Shown here one piece after another: positions 24,701-35,251 of a DNA stretch of 64,000 nucleotides. Source of the DNA: Cupriavidus oxalaticus (GTDB lineage: Bacteria; Pseudomonadota; Gammaproteobacteria; Burkholderiales; Burkholderiaceae); the NCBI RefSeq assembly GCF_016894385.1, contig NZ_CP069812.1, positions 1,984,001 to 2,048,000 of the forward strand, in the 5' to 3' direction. Position 1 is the stretch's first letter, and every line of letters starts with the position of its first letter. Position numbers and translations under genes: made by a program. The notes under the pieces were generated by a model that was not told where the DNA came from, did not search any database, and was given only the letters and a program-made list of their open reading frames with translations.

Positions 24701-27148
24701 CTATCTTGCCGCAGCCGGAACCAGCGTCAGGGCTTCGGCCTGCGCGGGAGCCGGGGGCATGGTCACGTACTCCACCGCCGCCCATTTTCCGGTCCAGTCG
24801 CGATAGCGCGGCAGCAACGCGTTGCCGGACTGCCCCGTCGAATCCATGAAGCGCGATCCCGGCAGGTCGGCCAGGTCGTACAGCGCCCGCACGCTGGCGG
24901 CATGGGTATTCTCGAACGGCGCCTTCTCGTCGCGCAGGTTGTGGCGGCCGACGTTGACGGTATACGTGTCGCCGCCGGTCGGCACGCGCAGGTTGAACAG
25001 CGGCGACAGGTACGCGACCTTGCCGAACGGCTTGTGCTCGGAGCGGGCCGTATGCGCCTCGCCCCAGCGCCAGCGTGTCGGATCGTCGCCATAGCGGCGC
25101 GACAGGTCGGCCATCGCCTGGGTCCAGGCATCGGCGATCGCGTCGTTGCAGCTTTCCGCGGGGCGCGTATGCGGGCGGTCGCACCAGAATGCCCCGAGCT
25201 TGCCGGGATCGCGCAGGATATTCAGCATCGGCTGCTGCACGTTGCGCTGGTCCCACAGCCGCACAAAGATCGGCTCGCCGACCTTTTCCTCGAATAGCCG
25301 CCGCGACAGCTCGCGCAGCCAGGCGGTGACCACCAGCGGCTCGGCGCGCTCGGCGTCCATGGTGCCATCCCACTTGCGCAGCGCATCGAGCAGTGCGCGC
25401 TCGCGCTGCGGCCGTGCGGCATCGCTGCCGACCGGTGCGGCCAGCAGCAGCGGCAAGGCGTCGCGCACGGCCAGCGACAGCACGTCTTTCTGGATCGCGG
25501 CGAAGGTGTCGAGCGTGTGCTTCGGCGTAGCCGACAGCAGGGCCTGGATGCGGTCATGGCGGTACGGCACCGTCCATTCGCTGGTGATGAAGTACGGGTA
25601 GTCCGGCGGCACGATGCGCTGGTTGGCGGTCACGATCACGCCTTCCGCCGGGTTGTAGCGCTGCGGCAGCGCCTCGAACGGGATAAAGCCGGCCCAGTCG
25701 TAGCGCGCATCCCAACCCGGCGCGGGCGCCAGGCCCTTGAGGTCGTTGTCGGCGCGGCGCAGCGGCACCCGGCCCGGCGCGAAGAAGCCGATATTGCCGT
25801 CGACATCGGCGTAGACGATGTTCTGCTGCGGCGAGTGGAAGTCGCGCAGCGCGGCGGTGAAGCTGGCCCAGTCGCGCGCCTCGTTCATCTTCATGCCGGC
25901 CTGGAAGGTGCGGTCGTCCGGCCGCAGCGCGGTCCACTGGAACGCGACCACGTATTGCGCGCCAAGCGGCCCGGCCGCGGCGGACAGCGGCTCGGCCACG
26001 TCCGAGACCACCGGCCCGTGGCGCGTGCTGCGGACCTTCAGCGTCACGTCGGGCGCGCCCTTGACGCGGATGGTCTCGGTGCGGGTCTCGAAGGAGACCC
26101 AGCCGTCCGGGGTCTGGTACTGGGTTTCGCTGCCGGGCCGCAGCCGTTCGATGAACAGGTCCTGCACGTCCGGCGCGGTATTGGTCAGGCCCCATGCGAT
26201 GCGGTCGTTGTGCCCGAGCACCACCACCGGTATGCCGGGCAGCGTGGCGCCGGCCACGTCGAGCCCCGGCGCCGTCATGCGCGCGAAGTACCACAGCGCC
26301 GGTGCCTGCAAACCCAGGTGCGGGTCGTTGGCCAGCATCGGCTTGCCCGATTGCGTGTGCGCGCCCGACACCACCCAGTTGTTCGAGCCCATGCCCTCGA
26401 CATAGCCCGGCGGCGCCTTGTCGGCGACGCTGGCCATGGCATTCGCCAGCGGCGCCAGCTGCTTGTACAAGTGGCCGTAATCCATGGTGCGCAGCGGCTG
26501 CTCGCCCGGGTACGGCGCCAGCAGTTCGCTGATGCGCGCCACCGGCAGCACCTGCGCCAGGCGCATGCGCAGCGTTTCCTGGTTCCAGTTGCCGCCCAGG
26601 TCCCAGGCCATCATGGTCTGCCAGCCCAGCGTATCGGCCGGCTCCCAGTGCTCCGGCTGGGTGCGCAGCAGCAGGAATTCAGGCGGCAGCGGTCCCTGCC
26701 GGTGGTCGATCCACGCATTGACGCCGTCGGCATATGCCTGCAATGCGGCCCGCGTCTGCGGCGAGGCCTGCGCCAGGATCGCTTCGGCGTTGCGCCGCAC
26801 GCCCAGCGTGCGCAGGAATTTGTCGGTATCGAGCGCGGAGGGGCCCAGGATCTCGGCGAGCCGTCCGGCCACCACGCGCTTGTTCATCTGCATCTGCCAG
26901 AGCCGGTCCTGCGCGTGGACATAACCCAGCGCGAACCATGCGTCGGCCTTGCTGGCGGCACGGATCTGCGGCACGCCGTTGCCGTCGCGCACGATGGTGA
27001 CCTGGCCGAGCAGGCCTGGCAGCGCGACAGTGCCGGATGCGGGCGGCTGCGCCGCGTGGCGATACCAGATAAAGGCCCCCGCCGTGCCGGCTATCGCCAG
27101 CACCAGCAGCCATCCCGCAAGCCTGGCCAGACGACCGAACCAGCGCAT
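24701..27148 (-). CDS. Penicillin acylase family (Ntn-hydrolase) enzyme
   Basis: An 815-residue penicillin-amidase family precursor. A membrane anchor or signal segment lies at residues 8-28 (LAGWLLVLAIAGTAGAFIWY). The catalytic N-terminal nucleophile after self-cleavage is Ser255 in GMGSNNWVVSG; a typical alpha subunit precedes it and the long beta subunit with LANDPHLGLQAP and RIAWGLTN follows. Members hydrolyse acylated amides such as beta-lactams or acyl-homoserine lactones; the real substrate here is not predictable. I chose the ATG at 27148 for its AGGGGAG ribosome-binding site. It is a single gene transcribed leftward. Confidence 0.9.
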   Translation of the reverse strand: MRWFGRLARLAGWLLVLAIAGTAGAFIWYRHAAQPPASGTVALPGLLGQVTIVRDGNGVPQIRAASKADAWFALGYVHAQDRLWQMQMNKRVVAGRLAEILGPSALDTDKFLRTLGVRRNAEAILAQASPQTRAALQAYADGVNAWIDHRQGPLPPEFLLLRTQPEHWEPADTLGWQTMMAWDLGGNWNQETLRMRLAQVLPVARISELLAPYPGEQPLRTMDYGHLYKQLAPLANAMASVADKAPPGYVEGMGSNNWVVSGAHTQSGKPMLANDPHLGLQAPALWYFARMTAPGLDVAGATLPGIPVVVLGHNDRIAWGLTNTAPDVQDLFIERLRPGSETQYQTPDGWVSFETRTETIRVKGAPDVTLKVRSTRHGPVVSDVAEPLSAAAGPLGAQYVVAFQWTALRPDDRTFQAGMKMNEARDWASFTAALRDFHSPQQNIVYADVDGNIGFFAPGRVPLRRADNDLKGLAPAPGWDARYDWAGFIPFEALPQRYNPAEGVIVTANQRIVPPDYPYFITSEWTVPYRHDRIQALLSATPKHTLDTFAAIQKDVLSLAVRDALPLLLAAPVGSDAARPQRERALLDALRKWDGTMDAERAEPLVVTAWLRELSRRLFEEKVGEPIFVRLWDQRNVQQPMLNILRDPGKLGAFWCDRPHTRPAESCNDAIADAWTQAMADLSRRYGDDPTRWRWGEAHTARSEHKPFGKVAYLSPLFNLRVPTGGDTYTVNVGRHNLRDEKAPFENTHAASVRALYDLADLPGSRFMDSTGQSGNALLPRYRDWTGKWAAVEYVTMPPAPAQAEALTLVPAAAR

Positions 27149-27194
27149 CGTTGCTCCCCTCTTATCGTTATCGTTGCGTGACCCCGGCGGCAAT

Positions 27195-27226
27195 GCAAAA
27201 AATGCCCGGACCGGCCGGGCATTTTC
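27195..27226 (-). terminator. Rho-independent terminator of the aldehyde dehydrogenase gene
   Basis: On the reverse strand, AATGCCCGG and CCGGGCATT form a 9-bp stem with a 5-base loop, followed by a run of six T. It begins about 20 bases after the aldehyde dehydrogenase stop codon. Confidence 0.85.
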
Positions 27227-27242
27227 CCATGTCGCGCAGGCC

Positions 27243-28673
27243 TCAGGCCGGCTTCCTCAACTGCAGGGCCTTGTATTCGAGGAATTCCTCCAGCCCGTAC
27301 TTGCCGGCCTCGCGCCCGTTGCCGGACTGCTTGTAGCCGCCGAACGGCGCGGCCATGTTGAACGGCCCGCCGTTGATGTCGACCTGGCCGGTGCGGATGC
27401 GCCGCGCCACGCGGATCGCACGCGCCTCGTCGCCGGACCAGACGCCGCCGCCCAGCCCGTAGATGCTGTCATTGGCGATGCGCACCGCATCTTCCTCGGT
27501 GTCATAGCAGATGATCGACAGCACCGGCCCGAAGATCTCCTCCTGCGCCACGGTGGCGCGCGGCTCGACATTGCCGAGCACGGTCGGCCTGACGAAGAAG
27601 CCCTGGTCCAGCCCTTCCGGCGCCTCGGGGCCGCCGGCCACCAGTTCCGCGCCCTCTTCCAGCCCGCGGCGGATATAGCCGGTGACGCGCTCCTTCTGCA
27701 CGGCGGAGATCAGCGGTCCGAGCCTGGTGGTTTCCTGCAGCGGATCGCCCACGGTAAAGCCGGCCACCACCTTCTGCGCAATCGCCTTCACTTCGTCGTA
27801 GCGGGCACGCGGCACCAGCATGCGGGTATGCGCCGAGCAGGTCTGGCCCGAATTCAGGAAGCAGGCGCTGATGGTGCCCTTGACCGCCGCCGGCAGGTCG
27901 GCATCGTCCAGGACCACCGAGGCGGACTTGCCGCCCAGCTCGAGCGCCACGCGCTTGACCGTCTGCGAGGCCAGCTCGGACACGCGCTTGCCGGCGCGGG
28001 TCGAACCGGTGAACGACACCATGTCGACCTCCGGATGGCTCGCCAGCACCTCGCCCACCACCGGGCCAAAGCCGGTCACCAGGTTGAACACGCCCGGCGG
28101 CAGGCCGGCGGCCTCGATCACCTCGGCCAGCACGAACGCGTTCAGCGGCGCCACTTCCGACGGCTTGAGCACCACGGTGCAACCCGCGGCCAGCGCCGGC
28201 GCGACCTTCAGCGTGATCTGGTTGAGCGGGTAGTTCCACGGCGTGATCGCCGCCACCACCCCCACCGGCTCGCGCACCACCAGCGAATTGCCCACTTCTT
28301 CCTCGAAGTGGAAGGTATCGAGCAGCTTCGCGGCCTGTCCCCAGTTGTAGACCGGGCCGCCCACCTGGATCGCGCGCGCCAGCTTGATCGGCATGCCGAC
28401 TTCGCCGGCGATCAGCTGGGCCAGTTCTTCGCTGCGCGCCTTCAGCCCTTCGGCGATTTTGGCGATATAGCCGGCGCGTACCGACGCGGGCGTCGCCGCC
28501 CAGCCGTCAAAGGCAGCGCGTGCGGCCTGGATGGCGTCTTCCGCGTCGCGCGGCGAGCCTTCGGGAATGGTCCCCATCACCGCTTCGGTGCTGGAATGGA
28601 TGACGTCGATGGTGCCGGTACCGTGAGGCGCGACCCACTTGCCGTTGATAAACAGTTTGTCTCGTTGTTGCAT
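27243..28673 (-). CDS. NAD(P)-dependent aldehyde dehydrogenase
   Basis: A 476-residue ALDH-superfamily enzyme. It has [18 protein letters not shown] near residue 145, cofactor binding at [11 protein letters not shown] near residue 225, catalytic Glu in ALELGGKSA near residue 250 and catalytic Cys in [11 protein letters not shown] near residue 285. I chose the ATG at 28673, which gives [13 protein letters not shown]. It is a monocistronic gene with its own terminator. It is not close enough to the catabolic block to be assigned to it, although that block may lack a semialdehyde dehydrogenase. Confidence 0.92.
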   Translation of the reverse strand: MQQRDKLFINGKWVAPHGTGTIDVIHSSTEAVMGTIPEGSPRDAEDAIQAARAAFDGWAATPASVRAGYIAKIAEGLKARSEELAQLIAGEVGMPIKLARAIQVGGPVYNWGQAAKLLDTFHFEEEVGNSLVVREPVGVVAAITPWNYPLNQITLKVAPALAAGCTVVLKPSEVAPLNAFVLAEVIEAAGLPPGVFNLVTGFGPVVGEVLASHPEVDMVSFTGSTRAGKRVSELASQTVKRVALELGGKSASVVLDDADLPAAVKGTISACFLNSGQTCSAHTRMLVPRARYDEVKAIAQKVVAGFTVGDPLQETTRLGPLISAVQKERVTGYIRRGLEEGAELVAGGPEAPEGLDQGFFVRPTVLGNVEPRATVAQEEIFGPVLSIICYDTEEDAVRIANDSIYGLGGGVWSGDEARAIRVARRIRTGQVDINGGPFNMAAPFGGYKQSGNGREAGKYGLEEFLEYKALQLRKPA

Positions 28674-28889
28674 GGCCACAGTTCTCGGTTGGTGCTGAGT
28701 TTGACGGATGGGCAACCGCAATTTTTTGTTACTTTTATGGTGCACGCACATTGTAGAGCGGTTTGGAGACTATGTTTCCAGCCCTGGCAGCCCCCGCGCC
28801 GGCCGCTTCTCATCAAATGGCGATAATCGGCCGCACCCGCAAAACGGGATGCTCGCACGGACGGCCGGCATAACAAGGGAGCGAGACAC

Positions 28890-29504
28890 ATGGTCGATCC
28901 GGTCTACCGCAAGACAGATGCGGGACATGACGAGATCAGGACGCGCGCGCGCAAGCTGGACCACAAGCTGCGCGCGCTGCTGCTGATGGTCAATGGCGAG
29001 CGCCGCGGGCAAGACCTGCTGGCGCAGGTGGCAGGCATGGGCATGGGACCCGGCGCCATGGACATGCTGGTCGCCCAGGGGCTGGTCGAATCCGTGCCGG
29101 AGACGGCAGCGTCGGTTGCCGTTCCGGAAGCTCCGGCACGCCCTTCGGCAACCTCAGCGGATACCAACCTGTTCTCGGTGTATGCCATGCGGCACGCACC
29201 GGCAGACGGGCCGACGGCAATCCCTGGCCCGACGACGCCAACGCAGCCGACGCACTCCGCCGCCGAGATCGACGCCTTCCAGCGCCTGTATCACTTCTAC
29301 ACCGAGGTCATCGGCCAGCACCTGGGCCTGCGCGGCTACATGCTGCAGGTCAAGGTGGAAAAGGCGCAGGACCTGCCCGCGCTGCTGGCCCTGCGCGAGC
29401 CGCTGCATGCGGCACTGCTCAAGGCCAAGGGCGAAATCACGGCGCATGCGATCCTGCGTGAACTGGACACGATCGCACAGCACGTCCCGGTGGCAGCCGG
29501 CTGA
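28890..29504 (+). CDS. Conserved hypothetical protein
   Basis: A 204-residue soluble protein that I do not recognise. Residues 1-70 are helical and Arg/Leu-rich (ARKLDHKLRALLLMVNGERRG), a possible winged-helix or regulatory start; residues 70-120 are a Pro/Ala/Thr-rich linker; residues 120-204 form a helical bundle (FQRLYHFYTEVIGQHLGLRGY). There is no signal peptide or membrane segment. It is divergent from the aldehyde dehydrogenase gene and ends at a bidirectional terminator. Coding potential is good because the frame is long and its composition matches its neighbours. Confidence 0.7.
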   Translation: MVDPVYRKTDAGHDEIRTRARKLDHKLRALLLMVNGERRGQDLLAQVAGMGMGPGAMDMLVAQGLVESVPETAASVAVPEAPARPSATSADTNLFSVYAMRHAPADGPTAIPGPTTPTQPTHSAAEIDAFQRLYHFYTEVIGQHLGLRGYMLQVKVEKAQDLPALLALREPLHAALLKAKGEITAHAILRELDTIAQHVPVAAG

Positions 29505-29527
29505 CCGGCCACTGGCACATCAGACAA

Positions 29528-29557
29528 CAAAAAGGCCGCCTCGGAAGGCGGCCTTTT
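29528..29557. terminator. Bidirectional rho-independent terminator
   Basis: GGCCGCC and GGCGGCC form a 7-bp stem with loop TCGGAA, preceded by AAAAA and followed by TTTT, so it can stop both the rightward hypothetical gene and the leftward ABC-F gene, which converge here. Confidence 0.88.
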
Positions 29558-29575
29558 CCATGGGCACAAGTCAGC

Positions 29576-31198
29576 TCAGCCGTCGATACCCTGCGACTGC
29601 AGGTACTCGTCATACGTGCCGAGGTAATCGGTCAGCGTGCCGTCGGTGCGCACTTCGATCACGCGCGTGGCCAGCCCGCTGACGAACTCGCGGTCGTGCG
29701 ACACGAAGATCAGCGTGCCCTGGAACTTGTCCAGCGCGATCTGCATCGACTCGATCGATTCCATGTCCATATGGTTGGTCGGCTCGTCCAGTGCCAGCAC
29801 GTTATGGCGGCCCAGCATCAGCTTGCCCCAGATCATGCGGCCCTTTTCGCCACCGGACAGCACCTTGACGTTCTTCTTGATATCGTCGGCCGAGAACAGC
29901 AGCCGGCCCAGCGTGCCGCGCAGCGACGTTTCGTCATCGCCGGCCTGCGTCCACTGGCTCATCCAGTCCATCACGTCGCGGTCTGCCGGGAATTCCTCGT
30001 ACGTGTCCTGCGGCATGTAGCCGACGTTGGCGTTCTCGGCCCACTTGACCGCGCCGCGGTCGACTTCCACGCCGCGCTGCACGCCGGTCTGCACCGCGCC
30101 GTTCAGCAGGCTGCGCAGCAGCGTGGTCTTGCCAGCGCCGTTCTCGCCGATGATGGCGACACGCTCGCCGGCCTGGATCGCCATCGACAGGTTATTGATG
30201 ATCTTGCGGTCGTAGGTCTTGGTGACGCTTTCCACCTCGACCGCGAGGTTGTGCAGCTTTTTCTCGAATTCGAAGCGGATGAACGGGTTCTGGCGCGACG
30301 ACGGCTTGATGTCCTCGACCTTGATCTTCTCGATCTGCTTGGCGCGCGAGGTGGCCTGGCGGGCCTTGGACTTGTTGGCCGAGAAGCGGCGCACGAAGTC
30401 CTGCAGTTCGCTGATGCGCTCCTTGGCGCGCGCGTTGGCGGCCATCTGGCGCTCGCGGGCCTGCATCGACGCTTCCATGTAGTCGTCGTAGTTGCCCGGG
30501 TAGACCTTGAGCGTGCCGTAGTCCATGTCGGCCATGTGCGTGCACACGGAGTTCAGGAAGTGGCGATCGTGGGAGATGATGATCATGGTGGAGTTGCGCT
30601 CGTTGAGCACGGTCTCCAGCCAGCGGATCGTGTTGATGTCCAGGTTGTTGGTCGGCTCGTCCAGCAGCAGCACGTCCGGGTTGGAGAACAGTGCCTGCGC
30701 CAGCAGCACGCGCAGCTTCCAGCCCGGCGCGACGTCGCTCATCGGACCCTGGTGCTGGCTGGTGGGAATGCCCACGCCCAGCAGCAGCTCGCCGGCGCGC
30801 GCCTCGGCGGTGTAGCCGTCGTACTCCGCATACCTGGCCTCCAGCTCGGCGGCCTTCATGTAGTCTTCGTCGGTCGCTTCCGGATTGGCGTAGATGGCGT
30901 CGCGCTCCTGCGCGGCGGCCCACATCTCGGTGTGGCCCATCATCACCACGTCCAGCACGCGCATGTCTTCATAGGCGAACTGGTCCTGGCGCAGCTTGCC
31001 CAGGCGGATGCCCGGCTCCAGCATGACGTTGCCCGACGACGGCTCGAGGTCGCCGCCCAGGATCTTCATGAAGGTGGACTTGCCGCAGCCGTTCGCGCCG
31101 ATCAGGCCGTAGCGGTTGCCCTCGCCGAACTTGACCGAGATATTCTCGAACAACGGCTTGGGGCCGAACTGCATGGTGATGTTTGCGGTAGAAAGCAC
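29576..31198 (-). CDS. ybiT: ABC-F family ATPase YbiT
   Basis: A 540-residue cytosolic protein with two ATP-binding cassettes and no membrane domain. Walker A motifs are GANGCGKST near residue 35 and GENGAGKTT near residue 355; the second signature LSGGEKGRM is near residue 445, and the linker region lies between the cassettes. ABC-F proteins act on the ribosome. The GTG start at 31198 aligns with the initiator of E. coli YbiT, with [17 protein letters not shown] following at the same distance, and AAGG lies upstream. It is transcribed away from the queE-ldcA operon direction end, 293 bases downstream of ldcA. Confidence 0.92.
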   Translation of the reverse strand: MLSTANITMQFGPKPLFENISVKFGEGNRYGLIGANGCGKSTFMKILGGDLEPSSGNVMLEPGIRLGKLRQDQFAYEDMRVLDVVMMGHTEMWAAAQERDAIYANPEATDEDYMKAAELEARYAEYDGYTAEARAGELLLGVGIPTSQHQGPMSDVAPGWKLRVLLAQALFSNPDVLLLDEPTNNLDINTIRWLETVLNERNSTMIIISHDRHFLNSVCTHMADMDYGTLKVYPGNYDDYMEASMQARERQMAANARAKERISELQDFVRRFSANKSKARQATSRAKQIEKIKVEDIKPSSRQNPFIRFEFEKKLHNLAVEVESVTKTYDRKIINNLSMAIQAGERVAIIGENGAGKTTLLRSLLNGAVQTGVQRGVEVDRGAVKWAENANVGYMPQDTYEEFPADRDVMDWMSQWTQAGDDETSLRGTLGRLLFSADDIKKNVKVLSGGEKGRMIWGKLMLGRHNVLALDEPTNHMDMESIESMQIALDKFQGTLIFVSHDREFVSGLATRVIEVRTDGTLTDYLGTYDEYLQSQGIDG

Positions 31199-31491
31199 GT
31201 CTGGAACCTTGTCTGGAGAATGTGGCCCCGCGGCACTGGCCGCGTTGCGCAGGTTGTTGCACCGGGGTGCACCCCATGCCGTTCGGGGGGCCGGCCTTGC
31301 CGGGAGGCATCGCGCCGGCCGGAGCGCTCCGGAGCCATGGCTGGCGATGCGGCAGAGGCCGCGCCCGGTTCTTGCGAGAACCCGGCAGGAAGTCAGGAAA
31401 TAACCGCAAATTGTACCATCCGGATGCATTCCTTGCATCCGGATGGCGGCTTGATGGCCAGCGCGTGGCGGCCGCCCTGCGCGCGCCGCGC

Positions 31492-33116
<1,625 letters not shown>

Positions 33117-33593
33117 TCAGTCTTGCGCCGGCAGCACTGCCGGGGCGCTGACTTCGGCCCAGCAATTGGGGGTTTCGAACAGCACCAGCCGGGTCAGCTG
33201 CAGGTGGTGGCCGAAACAGTCCTTGAACACCGGCGCCAGGATATCGAAGGCGACCTGGGCCAGGTTCTCGACGGTGGGGATGGCATCCAGCACCACGGTC
33301 TTGTGCCCTTCCATCGACTGCAGGAAGTTCAGCAGCGCGGTGTCGCCGCGGTAGATCAGGAAGGCATGATCCCACTTGTTGACCAGGTGCTCGTTGGCGA
33401 GCGCCTTGATATCGCCGAAGTCCAGGATCATGCCGTCATCCGAGGCACCTTCGCGATGCAGCACCTCGCCCGACAGCGTCAGGTCCAGCCGATAGCGGTG
33501 GCCATGGATGTTGCGGCACTGGCCACAGTGGTTCGGGATGCGGTGGCCGGAGTCGAACTCCAGCCGGCGGGTAATGGAAACTTGTTTGCTCAT
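33117..33593 (-). CDS. queD: 6-carboxy-tetrahydropterin synthase QueD
   Basis: A 158-residue member of the 6-pyruvoyl-tetrahydropterin synthase fold. QueD makes 6-carboxy-5,6,7,8-tetrahydropterin, the second step of queuosine synthesis. Zinc ligands are the His residues in DSGHRI near residue 16 and in NIHGHRY near residue 31; the catalytic cysteine region is NHCGQCRNIHGH. I chose the ATG at 33593 over an upstream in-frame ATG at 33620 because the family starts with MSKQVSITRRLEFDSGH-like sequence. It lies between queE and tadA; queC is not in the window. Confidence 0.92.
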   Translation of the reverse strand: MSKQVSITRRLEFDSGHRIPNHCGQCRNIHGHRYRLDLTLSGEVLHREGASDDGMILDFGDIKALANEHLVNKWDHAFLIYRGDTALLNFLQSMEGHKTVVLDAIPTVENLAQVAFDILAPVFKDCFGHHLQLTRLVLFETPNCWAEVSAPAVLPAQD

Positions 33594-33712
33594 GTGTAGC
33601 GGCGCCCTTTCCGTGGTCAAGGCTGCCTGCGTTGGACGGGCACCGCGCGTGCGCCCGAAGCCTCTATTGTGTACGTTTGCCCCGGGTTGGGCAAAACCCC
33701 GCGGACCCGTGC

Positions 33713-34360
33713 TCAGCGGATGCCCAGCAGCTTGTGGGTCTGCAGCGACAGCCGCCAGCGCGGATGGCGCTGGCAGAAGTCCACCGCGGCGGCCGTATTC
33801 TCGCGCTGCAGCGGGCCGTCCATGGGCTGCACCAGCAAATGCCGGAAATCAAGCTGCTCGTATGCGGCAAAGTCCTGGCCCGCCTGCGGGATCACCACCT
33901 TGAGCTCATCGCCGCGCCTGACCACCAGCTCGGAACCCATCTTGGGACTCACGCAAACCCAGTCGATGCCGGGCGGCACGGCGATGGTGCCGTTGGTCTC
34001 GATGGCGATCTCGAAGCCCTGCGCGTGCAGCGCATCGATCAGCGGCGCGTCGAGCTGCAGCAGCGGCTCGCCCCCGGTGCACACCACCAGCGGCTTGCCC
34101 AGCGGCTTGCCACCCGCGCCCTGCGGCCATTCCGAGGCGACCACCGCGGCCAGTTCCCCGGCGGTACGGTACTTGCCGCCGCGGGTGCCATCGGTGCCGA
34201 CGAAATCCGTGTCGCAAAACTGGCAAACCGCGCTGGCGCGATCCTCTTCACGGCCGCTCCACAGGTTGCAGCCGGCGAAGCGGCAGAACACCGCGGCGCG
34301 GCCGGCATTGGCGCCCTCGCCCTGCAGCGTATAGAAGATTTCCTTGACGGCGTATGTCAT
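33713..34360 (-). CDS. queE: 7-carboxy-7-deazaguanine synthase QueE
   Basis: A 215-residue radical SAM enzyme that rearranges 6-carboxytetrahydropterin to 7-carboxy-7-deazaguanine. The [4Fe-4S] ligands are Cys31, Cys46 and Cys49, giving CX14CX2C in place of the canonical CX3CX2C; this long-insert form is known from Burkholderia QueE. TLQGEGANAGRAAVF near residue 12, VVCTGGEPLLQLD near residue 92 and IETNGT near residue 117 follow as in the family. It heads the queE-queD-tadA-ldcA operon, with a 119-base gap to queD. Confidence 0.93.
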   Translation of the reverse strand: MTYAVKEIFYTLQGEGANAGRAAVFCRFAGCNLWSGREEDRASAVCQFCDTDFVGTDGTRGGKYRTAGELAAVVASEWPQGAGGKPLGKPLVVCTGGEPLLQLDAPLIDALHAQGFEIAIETNGTIAVPPGIDWVCVSPKMGSELVVRRGDELKVVIPQAGQDFAAYEQLDFRHLLVQPMDGPLQRENTAAAVDFCQRHPRWRLSLQTHKLLGIR

Positions 34361-34787
34361 GCGTGGGGTCTCTCTGGGACCGTAAACGGATTAACGGCAG
34401 CGGATTATCGGCAGCCTTCGGGCCGGCCGGGTGTCTTGGTATGGTTGGGCAAGGCCAGGGGCCAGTCATGGCGGATCGATCGGCGAAACCGATGCCGCCC
34501 CAGGCGGCGCACGATCGGCAATCGCTGGCGGCGCGGGCGGGGCGCACCGGGTTTCCCGTGCAGGGCTCCGGACACTGCCGGAGTATCCGCCCTGTGGCCT
34601 GTCGCAGGCTGCGTCCAACCGCTCCGGACGCGGTTCGGACAACGGATAAGTATACCAGAGGGCTAAGGGTTTTCGCTTAGGGCCGGCGTGGAGCCAGGGC
34701 GACGCGCGCGTCGCCCGCCGGCGGGCAACCTGATTTAACATATCCGGCCATCGCCCCGGAATCCGGCGGAGCCACCGCCGCGCCCCC
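34361..34787. other. Intergenic region with a perfect 20-bp palindrome
   Basis: This 427-base region separates divergent queE and a hypothetical gene. GGGCGACGCGCGCGTCGCCC at 34697-34716 is a perfect palindrome, and a small hairpin CTAAG-N8-CTTAG is at about 34662-34679 beside a possible -10 element (TAAGTATACC). I saw no gene, and no preQ1 or other riboswitch that I could recognise. Confidence 0.4.
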
Positions 34788-35189
34788 ATGAACGCGCCGT
34801 TCCCCCTTCGCACGGAGTGCCCGCCCGGCGCCTGCATCTGCGGGCGCGAGGCGCTGTTGAGTGATCCCGACGCCGACCTGCGCGTGCTGCGGCTCACCCG
34901 CGCCGAGGAGAAGCGCCTGGTCGAACGGCTCGAGAACCTGGCCAGCCTGGCCGAACTGCGCCGCATGGAGGGCCTGATGCAGGCCCAGCTGAACATCGTG
35001 CTGACCATCACGCCCAGCGCGCGCGGGGTCAAGACCGTGCGCGGCATCAATATCCAGGTGCAGGAACAACCGGGCCTGTGCCGCAAGATCCGCCAGTCCA
35101 TTCCCGCCGCCATCCGGCGCAGCATGGAGCAGCATCCGGAAATCGCCTATGCGATCGTCGATGAGCACGACCTGCTGGGCGGGATCTGA
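34788..35189 (+). CDS. Conserved hypothetical protein with N-terminal cysteines
   Basis: A 133-residue protein I do not recognise by function. Residues 9-20 have a cysteine cluster (CPPGACICG) that could bind metal. The central part is helical (RLTRAEEKRLVERLENL), and the C-terminal half, TPSARGVKTVRGINIQVQEQ then GLCRKIRQSIPAAIRRSMEQH, looks like a small alpha/beta domain. No signal peptide. Codon use matches the surroundings. It faces the ppk gene, which ends 62 bases away on the other strand. Confidence 0.7.
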   Translation: MNAPFPLRTECPPGACICGREALLSDPDADLRVLRLTRAEEKRLVERLENLASLAELRRMEGLMQAQLNIVLTITPSARGVKTVRGINIQVQEQPGLCRKIRQSIPAAIRRSMEQHPEIAYAIVDEHDLLGGI

Positions 35190-35251
35190 CGCCTGCGGAT
35201 AGCGGGCACGGAAGTCCGCCTCCTGCACCAATCATCCGGTTGCCCCTGCAC

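Noticed and set aside
34640..34690. Possible preQ1 riboswitch before the queuosine genes
   Set aside because: A small CTAAG-CTTAG hairpin is present, but the queE start is about 300 bases away and the C-rich loop and A-rich tail of preQ1-I were not found.
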